Assembly (NCBI GenBank): GCA_949935685.1
Contig: CATLGN010000039.1
Coordinates: 1-9,674, forward strand
From: an uncultured Lachnospiraceae bacterium
GTDB taxonomy: Bacteria; Bacillota; Clostridia; Lachnospirales; Lachnospiraceae
Direction: 5' to 3'
Length of the DNA stretch: 9,674 nt
Shown here: positions 1-5,957 of the stretch, piece after piece
How positions within the stretch are numbered: position 1 is the first letter of the stretch
How the letters are laid out: each line of letters begins with the position of its first letter
Made by a program: the position numbers and the translations under genes
The notes under the pieces: generated by a model
Seen by the model: only the letters and a program-made list of their open reading frames with translations
Told to the model about the DNA's origin: nothing
The model's database searches: none

Positions 1-591
1 GCCAATGCCGAGTTTGAAAATGTCTTGCGGATGTTGATACGGGAAATCGGAAAATTTGACGGCAGCATTCTGCATAACGAACCGAGGGATCTTACGTTTA
101 AAATCGTGCGGGATACCCGTTTCAGTCATGACAAATCGCCTTACAATCCTGCGTTCCGCGCTCATATTTCATCGAAAGGAAAGCTGCCGGTCCCCGTCGG
201 CTATTACCTCATGATAAAACCCGGCGACCAGTCGTTTCTGGGAGGCGGCTTATTTGCGGATATGTTTCGGGATGCAACGAAGAGGATACGGGATTCGATT
301 GCACAAAATGGCGAAGAGTGGGAAACGATCATACATGCTCCGGCGTTTGCACAATACTTTACGGTACGGGGCACGGCGTTAAAAAATGTTCCCGCGGGAT
401 ATGAGAAAGAACATCCGCAGGCGGAATATCTGAAAAATAAGAGCTGGTATCTGGAATATCCGCTGAAGGATGAAGTGTTTGGCGACGCCGGGGAATTTTG
501 TGTTAAGGCAGCCGGGATTTTCCAAATCATGAAACCGTTTAACGACTTTTTAAACAGGGCGCTTGCGGGATTCGAAATGCCGGCAAGATAA
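1..591 (+). CDS. DUF2461 (TIGR02453-type) family protein, 5'-truncated by window edge
   Basis: The reading frame is open from base 1, so the N-terminus lies outside the window and 196 residues remain. The first in-frame start-like codon (TTG at 25) has no convincing ribosome binding site and sits inside conserved-looking sequence, so it is unlikely to be the true start. The segments DTRFSHDKSPYNPAFRAHIS and GYYLMIKPGDQSFLGGGLF match the conserved core of the DUF2461 family as I know it, whose members are usually a little over 200 residues; roughly the first 25-30 residues are probably missing. No biochemical function is established for the family. There is no signal peptide or membrane segment in the visible part, so it is probably cytoplasmic. 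It is separated from the next gene by a promoter-like region and has no evident link to the sugar locus. Confidence 0.85.
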   Translation, partial: ANAEFENVLRMLIREIGKFDGSILHNEPRDLTFKIVRDTRFSHDKSPYNPAFRAHISSKGKLPVPVGYYLMIKPGDQSFLGGGLFADMFRDATKRIRDSIAQNGEEWETIIHAPAFAQYFTVRGTALKNVPAGYEKEHPQAEYLKNKSWYLEYPLKDEVFGDAGEFCVKAAGIFQIMKPFNDFLNRALAGFEMPAR

Positions 592-631
592 CGAAACGGC
601 AGACTTTGCCTGTCTGTAGAAAAATATACAC

Positions 632-660
632 TTGACGAACCGCCCATCTTTTAATAAACT
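632..660 (+). promoter_or_regulatory. Candidate sigma-A promoter of the kinase-repressor unit
   Basis: A -35 box TTGACG (632-637) is followed by a 17-base spacer and a -10 box TAAACT (655-660, 4 of 6 consensus bases). Transcription would begin near 667, about 40 bases before the proposed kinase start. The -10 box is imperfect and the region is AT-rich throughout, so other -10 positions are possible. The geometry matches the stronger promoter at 3592-3620. Confidence 0.45.
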
Positions 661-697
661 TTAATAAAATATTATTAAAATACTTTTTAAAAGATGG
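644..697. promoter_or_regulatory. Nested AT-rich inverted repeats, candidate repressor operator before the kinase gene
   Basis: A perfect 11-base inverted repeat, CCATCTTTTAA (644-654) and TTAAAAGATGG (687-697), flanks a second one, TTTTAATAA (649-657) and TTATTAAAA (672-680). TTTAATAAA also occurs twice directly (650-658 and 660-668). The left arms lie between the -35 and -10 boxes and the right arms lie just after the expected transcription start. Binding there would block transcription. The right half (672-693) resembles the palindrome at 3631-3653. The ROK protein encoded downstream is the obvious candidate ligand, which is inference. AT-rich sequence makes chance repeats more likely than usual. 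Confidence 0.45.
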
Positions 698-711
698 AGG
701 GAGAAAAAGTG
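696..711 (+). promoter_or_regulatory. Ribosome binding site deciding the kinase start (GTG 709)
   Basis: GGAGGG at 696-701 is a strong Shine-Dalgarno sequence with a 7-base spacer to GTG at 709. The in-frame ATG at 694 overlaps this site and has no ribosome binding site of its own, only AT-rich sequence upstream, so GTG is the better start. Confidence 0.75.
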
Positions 712-2373
712 AAAAAAAAATATACAATCGGACTGGATTATGGTACGCTGTCAGGGAGAGGAATTCTGGCAGACTGTGAAAATGGAGAGGTGATAGCCAG
801 CGCTGTCAAAGAATACGATCATGGTGTGATGGATGCGGAGCTCTGCGCGGGCCGGGAAAGGCTTCCCGCCGGTTGGGCGTTGGAACATCCGGCCGATTAT
901 ATCGCAGTCCTGGACAGCGTTGTGCCCGCGCTTTTGCGGGAATCGGGCGTCGATCCACGGGAAATCATCGGAATCGGCATTGACTTTACCGCCTGTACGA
1001 TATTGCCGGTTGATGAAAACGGGGTGCCGTTATGCGAGACAGAAGCGTTTCGCAACAGAAGAAACGCTTATGTGAAGCTCTGGAAGCATCATGGCGCGCA
1101 GAGATACGCCGACCGCATCAACCGTTATCTGGAGACAAGGGGACTGGCGGATTCTCCCCGGTTCGGCGGTAAGGTTTCCCCGGAGCTGATGCTTCCCAAA
1201 GTGTTGGAAATGCTTGACGAAGATCCGGAAATTTACGAGGCGGCGGACGCGATCCTGGAAGCGGGCGACTGGCTGACGCGCGTTTTGACGGGAGATCACA
1301 CGAGAAGCTGTTCCATGGCGGGCTATAAGGCCTGGTGGAATGACCGGGAAGGGTATCCTGAGGAAGAATTTTTTACGGGTATTGATAGACGGCTTGCCGA
1401 TTTTACCGGGAAGAAATTAGCCGGACGGGTGACGGGGGTCGGTGAGAAGGCCGGCACGCTTTCGGCAGAGTGGGCGGCGCGTCTGGGGCTTTGCGCGGGA
1501 ACGGTTGTCGCGCCGACGATTATTGATTCTCATGCCGGTGTGCCCGGCAGCGGCGTCTGCACAAAAGAGCAGCTTATGCTGGTGCTCGGCACGTCCAGCG
1601 TTATGGTTGGACTCAGCGAGACGCCCTGTTCGGGGAGCGGCATTCTGGGCGGGGTAAAGGATGCGGTGGTACCGGGATATTATGCGCTGGAATCCGGTCT
1701 CGCCTCGGTGGGAGATTTGTTTGAATGGTTTGTCGGCCGTTTTGTGCCGCCCTGTCTGGTCACAGAAGCGGAGGAGAAGGGACAGAATATACATACGCTT
1801 CTCAGTGAGAAGGCTGCCCGTATCAGGCCGGGCAGCTCCGGCCTTCTGGCGCTTGACTGGTGGAACGGGAACAAGACGCCGTTTGTTGACGGAGAGCTGA
1901 AAGGCGCGCTGATCGGCCTGTCGCTTCGCACGAGGCCGGAGGAGATCTATCGGGCGCTGATAGAATCGACGGCATATGGCACCAGACGGATTCTGGAACT
2001 CTATGAAGAAAACGGTCTCTCCGTGCGGGAGATTATCTGCAGCGGCGGCATTTCCCTGAAAAATCCGCTGCTGATGCAGATTTATGCGGACGTTCTCGGA
2101 AAACCGCTGAAGGTGGCCGCAAGCGAACAGGCGGCGGCGCTTGGCTCCGCGATCTATGCCGCGCTGTCAGCCGGCGCGGGCAAGGGCGGCTATGACTGCT
2201 ATGCGGAAGCAGTCCGCAATATGAGCCGGGTGAGAGATATTGTTTATGAGCCGGACAGAGACAGCCATGCCCGCTATACGGAGATTTACGCCGTTTATAA
2301 AGCGTACAGTGAGATCATGGGCAGCAGCAGCCGCGGCATTATGAGAAGGCTCAGTGAACTGCAGACGGAGTAA
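709..2373 (+). CDS. Ribulokinase-like FGGY carbohydrate kinase
   Basis: The 554-residue protein belongs to the FGGY sugar kinase family and looks most like the AraB branch, whose usual length of about 560 it matches. The N-terminal phosphate-binding segment GLDYGTLSGR is at residues 8-17. AraB-like signatures follow: GIGIDFTACTILPV, YVKLWKHHGAQ (WKHH at 125-128), GYKAWWN, a candidate catalytic Asp in IDSHAG (Asp273), SVGDLFEWFV, LDWWNGNKTPFVD, LIESTAYGTRRI and the C-terminal ASEQAAALGSAIYA. The expected reaction is ATP-dependent phosphorylation of a 2-ketopentose in the cytoplasm. AraB enzymes are known to accept both L- and D-ribulose and, more weakly, xylulose, so the sugar cannot be fixed from sequence. 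With two polyol dehydrogenases nearby and no araA or araD, the input is probably a ketose made from a pentitol. It is likely co-transcribed with the repressor gene 12 bases downstream. An ATG at 694 would add five residues but overlaps the ribosome binding site. Confidence 0.85.
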   Translation: MKKKYTIGLDYGTLSGRGILADCENGEVIASAVKEYDHGVMDAELCAGRERLPAGWALEHPADYIAVLDSVVPALLRESGVDPREIIGIGIDFTACTILPVDENGVPLCETEAFRNRRNAYVKLWKHHGAQRYADRINRYLETRGLADSPRFGGKVSPELMLPKVLEMLDEDPEIYEAADAILEAGDWLTRVLTGDHTRSCSMAGYKAWWNDREGYPEEEFFTGIDRRLADFTGKKLAGRVTGVGEKAGTLSAEWAARLGLCAGTVVAPTIIDSHAGVPGSGVCTKEQLMLVLGTSSVMVGLSETPCSGSGILGGVKDAVVPGYYALESGLASVGDLFEWFVGRFVPPCLVTEAEEKGQNIHTLLSEKAARIRPGSSGLLALDWWNGNKTPFVDGELKGALIGLSLRTRPEEIYRALIESTAYGTRRILELYEENGLSVREIICSGGISLKNPLLMQIYADVLGKPLKVAASEQAAALGSAIYAALSAGAGKGGYDCYAEAVRNMSRVRDIVYEPDRDSHARYTEIYAVYKAYSEIMGSSSRGIMRRLSELQTE

Positions 2374-2385
2374 GGGGAAGATAAG

Positions 2386-3510
2386 ATGGGATTGAGTAAT
2401 GCCGAGATTAAGAAGGTAAACCGAAATGATATATTGCGCTATTTGCTGAAATCCGATATAGTTTCCAAAAACCGGATTGCGCACGATCTGGAGCTTACCG
2501 TGCCGACTGTCACCAGCGCGCTGAACGACCTGCAGGCGCTCGGTCTGGCCAGAGAGGACGGCGCCATGGATTCCAACGGCGGGCGCAAATCGATGGGCTA
2601 TCGCTGCAATAAGGACGCGAAATATGCGATCGGGGTTAATATTGCGAGAAATTCCGTGGATCTGGCCATTGTGGATCTGTCTGTGGAGCCTGTCTGCAAA
2701 AAGCATGAGAGAGTGCAGATGCATGGACAGCTTGCGTCCTATGAATGGCTGCAGCGATTTATCGCTTCCGCAATCGACGAGGCGGGCCTCGAGAAAGAAA
2801 AGATTCTGGGAATCGGGTACGCGCTGCCGGCCATTATCGACGAAAGCGGCACACAGATCTACGGACTGCACGAGGAAATGGATCTCTCATGGGATTTTTA
2901 TGAGATTGCCAGAACGTGGTTTCCGTATCCGGCCGTTTTGCAGCGAGAGGCCGTATGCGCGGGGGTTGCGGCCGCAAATGACCTGCACATAGAGAAAGCG
3001 GTTGTCTATCTCAATCTGTCGTCTTCCGTCGGCGGCGCCGTGATCCGCAGGAATGAGCCGGTGGATCTGGGGATCAACTGCAGGAAGGGGGAATTCGGGC
3101 ATCTCACGCTCGTACCCCACGGAAGGCAATGCTTTTGCGGGCGCAAGGGCTGTGTGAATGCGTATTGCTCCACGGACAATCTGAGCGCTTTGACGGATGG
3201 GGATCTCGGCCTTTTTTTTGAGCGGCTTCGCGGGGGAGAGGCTGCGCATATGGCAGTCTGGGAAGAATATCTGGAATATCTGGCGCTGACAATCCATAAT
3301 CTGATGACCTGCTTCGACGAAAAACTGATTCTGGGCGGCGATCTGGCGGGATACCTGCCTCCCTATATGGGAATGATCCGGGAAAAGGTTGCGGTTTATG
3401 ATCATTACCTGAGAGACGCGATGTATCTCAGTTACGGCATGCTGGAGTTTGATGCGGCGTCGATCGGTGCGGCGGGCCATTTTATCATCAAATACTTTGC
3501 CAATATTTAA
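2386..3510 (+). CDS. ROK-family transcriptional repressor (XylR/NagC/Mlc-like)
   Basis: The 374-residue protein has a winged helix-turn-helix at about residues 8-65 (recognition helix near 39-52, with the family-like wing sequence GGRKS) followed by a ROK domain. The ROK zinc site is intact: His239 in GEFGHL, then Cys249, Cys251 and Cys256 in CFCGRKGC. This His-10-Cys-2-Cys-5-Cys spacing is the one known from Mlc. The kinase features are lost: the DxGGT-type ATP loop is replaced by GVNIARNS, and the usual NDANAAA segment reads REAVCAG. It is therefore a regulator and not a sugar kinase. AAGGGG at 2372-2377 is a good ribosome binding site for ATG 2386 and overlaps the kinase stop codon, which points to one transcript. 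By analogy with XylR it should bind an operator when no inducer sugar is present. The AT-rich palindromes at 644-697 and 3631-3653 are the best candidate sites. Effector identity is unknown. Confidence 0.88.
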   Translation: MGLSNAEIKKVNRNDILRYLLKSDIVSKNRIAHDLELTVPTVTSALNDLQALGLAREDGAMDSNGGRKSMGYRCNKDAKYAIGVNIARNSVDLAIVDLSVEPVCKKHERVQMHGQLASYEWLQRFIASAIDEAGLEKEKILGIGYALPAIIDESGTQIYGLHEEMDLSWDFYEIARTWFPYPAVLQREAVCAGVAAANDLHIEKAVVYLNLSSSVGGAVIRRNEPVDLGINCRKGEFGHLTLVPHGRQCFCGRKGCVNAYCSTDNLSALTDGDLGLFFERLRGGEAAHMAVWEEYLEYLALTIHNLMTCFDEKLILGGDLAGYLPPYMGMIREKVAVYDHYLRDAMYLSYGMLEFDAASIGAAGHFIIKYFANI

Positions 3511-3515
3511 AGCCC

Positions 3516-3586
3516 TTTGCTATTTTAAGCAAAACTGAGCAATACATTTTGTGGAAAGCTGACAAAATGTATGGCTCTGTTTGCTT
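3516..3586 (+). repeat. Long imperfect hairpin with a competing small hairpin
   Basis: ATACATTTTGT (3542-3552) and ACAAAATGTAT (3562-3572) form a perfect 11-bp stem with a 9-base loop. It extends outward through GAGC/GCTC, CAAA/TTTG and AAGC/GCTT with two single mismatches and one bulged A, giving about 23 base pairs between 3527-3552 and 3562-3586. A smaller stem, TTTGCT (3516-3521) with AGCAAA (3528-3533), shares bases with the outer part, so the two cannot be complete together. The structure follows the ROK stop codon and ends six bases before the -35 box at 3592. It may end the kinase-repressor transcript, although no clean U-tract follows, or it may be a protein-binding palindrome. Confidence 0.6.
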
Positions 3587-3591
3587 TGTGA

Positions 3592-3620
3592 TTGACAAAT
3601 ATGACATACTGCATTATACT
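3592..3620 (+). promoter_or_regulatory. Near-consensus sigma-A promoter of the dehydrogenase-transporter operon
   Basis: TTGACA (3592-3597) matches the -35 consensus exactly. After a 17-base spacer, TATACT (3615-3620) matches 5 of 6 bases of the -10 consensus. Transcription should start near 3627, leaving a leader of about 53 bases before the first gene at 3680. It is the strongest promoter visible in the window and probably drives all five downstream genes. Confidence 0.8.
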
Positions 3621-3630
3621 TTTGATAACA

Positions 3631-3653
3631 GTTTTAAAAAGATATTTTAAAAC
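3631..3653. promoter_or_regulatory. Palindromic candidate operator (GTTTTAAAA-N5-TTTTAAAAC)
   Basis: GTTTTAAAA (3631-3639) and TTTTAAAAC (3645-3653) form a perfect 9-base inverted repeat with a 5-base spacer. It starts 10 bases after the -10 box, just downstream of the predicted transcription start, a classical place for a repressor to block initiation. The related AT-rich repeat upstream of the kinase gene has a similar position relative to its own promoter. The ROK repressor encoded immediately upstream is the natural candidate to bind here. That assignment is inference from location and symmetry. Confidence 0.6.
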
Positions 3654-3679
3654 GAGTTAAAAAAGGGAGGGATGAAAAA

Positions 3680-4714
3680 ATGAAAAGCGCTGTTTTCTTG
3701 GGCAGAAGAAACATTCAGGTGCAGGAGCGCGAAATACCGCACCCCGGACCGGGGGAAGCGCTGATTCAGGTAATGGCGTGCGGGGTCTGCGGATCGGATG
3801 TCCATATTTACGAGGGCGATCAGGGATCGACGGCGACGGTGCCGCCGCAGGTGCAGGGACACGAGTTTGCCGGCATCGTGGCGGAGACAGGCAGCGGCGT
3901 CACTGCCTGCCGGGTCGGCGACCGTGTCTGCGTGGATCCGGCCGACAACTGCAATGCCTGTTACTATTGTGCCAATGGCATGATGGGCCACTGTGAACAT
4001 ATGGGGGCGATCGGCACGAACATTGACGGCGGTTTCTCGCAGTACTGTGTCGTTCCCGCACGGCTGGTGCATCATCTGGCGGATGATGTGACATGGATAC
4101 AGGGAGCGATGGCAGAGCCGCTGGCATGCTGTATCAACGGCGCCGACCGCAGCGATATAAGAGTCAGCGACAATGTGGTTATCTATGGCGGCGGCATGAT
4201 TGGCCTGCTCCTGCTGCAGCTTGCCCGGCTGCGGGGAGCCGCGAATGTCGTTTTGGTGGAACCGTCAGAGGCCAAGCGGGAGATGGCGCGACAGCTTGGC
4301 GCTGCGATTACGATCGACCCGACGGTGGAAAATGTGAAGGACACGCTTCGGATGCATGGTCTGACGCATATTCAGTCGGTGATTGAGACATGTGGTCTCA
4401 AGAGCACATCGGAGGAGGCGATTGATATTGTCGACCGGCGGGGGACGGTTCTTCTCTTTGCGGTGACAAAGGTGGATGCGGCGATGAATCTGATGACCTA
4501 TCAGCTTTTTCAGAAAGAGCTGACAGTCAGGGGTTCCTATTGCAGCCCTTACGACATGGGCCGCGCCGTGGAACTGATCAATGCACACCGCATCGACGTG
4601 ACGACGATGCTGGCCGGCACAAGGCCGCTGGAGGGGCTTGCGGAGATTCTTGCCGATCCGGCCATGCGGGCACAGGGAAAGTGGGTAATCCTTCCCAATG
4701 GTTCGGTTGACTGA
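3680..4714 (+). CDS. Zinc-dependent MDR alcohol/polyol dehydrogenase (first of two)
   Basis: The 344-residue cytoplasmic enzyme is of the medium-chain dehydrogenase type and full length for the family. Catalytic zinc ligands are Cys37 (CGVCGSD), His61 and Glu62 (GHE) and Glu145 (EPLACC). All four structural-zinc cysteines are present: Cys91, Cys94, Cys97 and Cys105. A Rossmann GxGxxG lies at 169-174 (GGGMIG), and Glu193 at the end of the next strand favours NAD over NADP. It resembles sorbitol, threonine and galactitol-phosphate dehydrogenase-like proteins without matching one closely, so its substrate is uncertain. It presumably oxidises a secondary hydroxyl of the imported sugar alcohol or of a sugar intermediate. 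It is the first gene of the operon, with GGGAGGG (3665-3671) as a strong ribosome binding site. An ATG at 3672 abuts that site and meets TGA after two codons, so it is not the start. Compared with the second dehydrogenase it lacks the FFATPPVDG motif, so the two are not a recent duplication. Confidence 0.85.
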   Translation: MKSAVFLGRRNIQVQEREIPHPGPGEALIQVMACGVCGSDVHIYEGDQGSTATVPPQVQGHEFAGIVAETGSGVTACRVGDRVCVDPADNCNACYYCANGMMGHCEHMGAIGTNIDGGFSQYCVVPARLVHHLADDVTWIQGAMAEPLACCINGADRSDIRVSDNVVIYGGGMIGLLLLQLARLRGAANVVLVEPSEAKREMARQLGAAITIDPTVENVKDTLRMHGLTHIQSVIETCGLKSTSEEAIDIVDRRGTVLLFAVTKVDAAMNLMTYQLFQKELTVRGSYCSPYDMGRAVELINAHRIDVTTMLAGTRPLEGLAEILADPAMRAQGKWVILPNGSVD

Positions 4715-4736
4715 CTTGGTTTTCGGGCACAATATT
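4707..4736 (+). promoter_or_regulatory. Weak candidate internal promoter before the binding-protein gene
   Basis: TTGACT (4707-4712) overlaps the end of the dehydrogenase gene. AATATT (4731-4736) follows after an 18-base spacer and matches 4 of 6 consensus bases. Downstream, GTTTTATTAAGA (4744-4755) resembles GTTTTAAAAAGA at 3631-3642 in 10 of 12 positions. This could give extra or separately controlled expression of the binding protein, but the match is weak and read-through from 3592 is sufficient. Confidence 0.25.
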
Positions 4737-4755
4737 GGTAACGGTTTTATTAAGA

Positions 4756-4772
4756 AAAGGAGAAAAAATATG
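4756..4772 (+). promoter_or_regulatory. Ribosome binding site deciding the lipoprotein start
   Basis: AAAGGAG (4756-4762) lies 7 bases before ATG 4770. Starting here places the charged N-region and hydrophobic core of the lipoprotein signal peptide at the very N-terminus, which the upstream ATG at 4698 does not. Confidence 0.8.
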
Positions 4773-5855
4773 AAGAGAAAAGCAGCAGCGTGTTTTATGG
4801 CACTGACGATGATATTGGGACTTACGGCGTGCGGTTCCGGAAACGCGGCGCCGCCGGCGCAAAACGCGGATTCACCGGCCGCTGACAGTGTGCAGGAGGA
4901 AACGACAGAGGCCGGGGCCGCGGCAGAAAATGGGGCAGAGGCAGCCGCAGAAGGCACAGGCACGGTTCGGGGGACGGATACGGGCCTCAAGATCGGACTT
5001 GCGGTGCAGACGCTCAGCAATCAGGTCTGGGCGCAGCAGGCGGAGCGGATTCAGGCGGACGCCAAAGAAGGCGGCAATGAAGTGACCGTTGTCGACTGTA
5101 ACGGCAATGCCAACACACAGATCAATCAGCTTGAAAACTTTATTTCTTCGGGTGTGGATGCCATCATTGTAAATCCGGTTGATCCCGAAGCGATTGAAGA
5201 AGTGTGCAAAGAAGCCCGCAGCGCCGGCATTATGGTTATGTCATGGGACGAGGAAATGACGAATTCCGATATTAACTGGCTGATCGATAACTATGATCTC
5301 GGCTGTGAGATCGGCAGCCAGGCGGCGGCATGGATCAATGAAAAATTCGGCGACAGCGGCTGTGAAGTTGTCGTACTCGGCTATCCGCAGACGCCGATAC
5401 TGAAACAGAGAGAGGACGGCATTCTGGATAAGCTCGCCGAACTGGCGCCGGCAGCGACCGTTGTGGCAAATCAGCCGGCGATCGATACGACGGAAGGGCT
5501 GAATGCGATGGAGACGATTCTGCAGTCCCACCCCGATGTCAAAGTTGTCTGCTGTATCGGCGGCGGCGGCGCGGCGGGTTCCAATGAGGCGCTGAAAGGA
5601 TTCTATGGTTCCGAATATCCGGATGACATCGGTATCTTTTCCACTGACCTGACAGATGAGACGATCGCGTCGATGCAGAACAATGAATTCAACAAAGTGT
5701 GCGTTGCCATTACCGGCAATTCCTATGTCTGCGGCGATGCTGCCTATCAGCTTGTCATTGACAAAGAGTCCGGCAAAGAGATGGAACAGAATGTTTACAG
5801 AACGCTGATTCCCGTTACGACGGATAACCTTGCGGAGATGACAGAGGGATTATAA
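4770..5855 (+). CDS. Sugar-binding lipoprotein of an RbsB-type ABC transporter
   Basis: The 361-residue protein begins with a lipoprotein signal peptide: basic MKRK, a hydrophobic stretch to about residue 18, and the lipobox LTAC with Cys21 as the lipidation site. It would be anchored outside the cytoplasmic membrane. Residues 22-71 form an Ala/Glu-rich low-complexity linker. A Peripla_BP_4-type ligand-binding fold follows from about residue 72 (GLKIGLAVQTLSNQVW), with the typical interdomain sequences DAIIVNPVDPEA (Asn135 region) and FSTDLTDETIASM. Proteins of this fold deliver pentoses, hexoses, polyols or autoinducer-2 to RbsAC-type permeases; which ligand applies here cannot be read. The start at ATG 4770 is chosen because AAAGGAG (4756-4762) precedes it by 7 bases and because it gives a proper signal peptide. 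An in-frame ATG at 4698 would add 24 residues ahead of the signal and overlap the dehydrogenase gene. A stable hairpin follows the stop codon. Confidence 0.9.
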   Translation: MKRKAAACFMALTMILGLTACGSGNAAPPAQNADSPAADSVQEETTEAGAAAENGAEAAAEGTGTVRGTDTGLKIGLAVQTLSNQVWAQQAERIQADAKEGGNEVTVVDCNGNANTQINQLENFISSGVDAIIVNPVDPEAIEEVCKEARSAGIMVMSWDEEMTNSDINWLIDNYDLGCEIGSQAAAWINEKFGDSGCEVVVLGYPQTPILKQREDGILDKLAELAPAATVVANQPAIDTTEGLNAMETILQSHPDVKVVCCIGGGGAAGSNEALKGFYGSEYPDDIGIFSTDLTDETIASMQNNEFNKVCVAITGNSYVCGDAAYQLVIDKESGKEMEQNVYRTLIPVTTDNLAEMTEGL

Positions 5856-5869
5856 TCTGTCTGTCTTAC

Positions 5870-5923
5870 ATCCGGCATGGCCCGTTTCCCATACGGGCCA
5901 TGTCATCCCTGATAACACCGGAT
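5870..5923 (+). repeat. Intercistronic hairpin between binding-protein and ATPase genes
   Basis: CATGGCCCGT (5876-5885) and ACGGGCCATG (5893-5902) form a perfect 10-bp GC-rich stem with a 7-base loop, extendable by a G·U and a G-C pair. An outer pair, ATCCGG (5870-5875) and CCGGAT (5918-5923), can enclose it in an alternative fold. No U-tract follows, so it is not a typical terminator. Structures at this place in ABC operons are known to stabilise the upstream message and lower downstream expression, giving more binding protein than ATPase. That role here is inference. Confidence 0.65.
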
Positions 5924-5957
5924 GATCTCTGTGATACGGAAAGGAGACAGGAAAAAC

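Noticed and set aside
598..617. Small hairpin (CAGAC/GTCTG) after the DUF2461 stop codon as a possible terminator.
   Set aside because: The stem is only five pairs plus a possible G·U and is followed by an A-rich, not U-rich, stretch.
4736..4749. TGGTAACGGTTTTA as a CcpA catabolite-response (cre) site.
   Set aside because: It departs from the cre consensus at three fixed or restricted positions and is not symmetrical. The similarity to the palindrome at 3631 is at least as good an explanation.
4698..4769. An upstream in-frame ATG start for the binding protein.
   Set aside because: It overlaps the dehydrogenase gene, has no ribosome binding site, and would bury the lipoprotein signal peptide 24 residues inside the protein.
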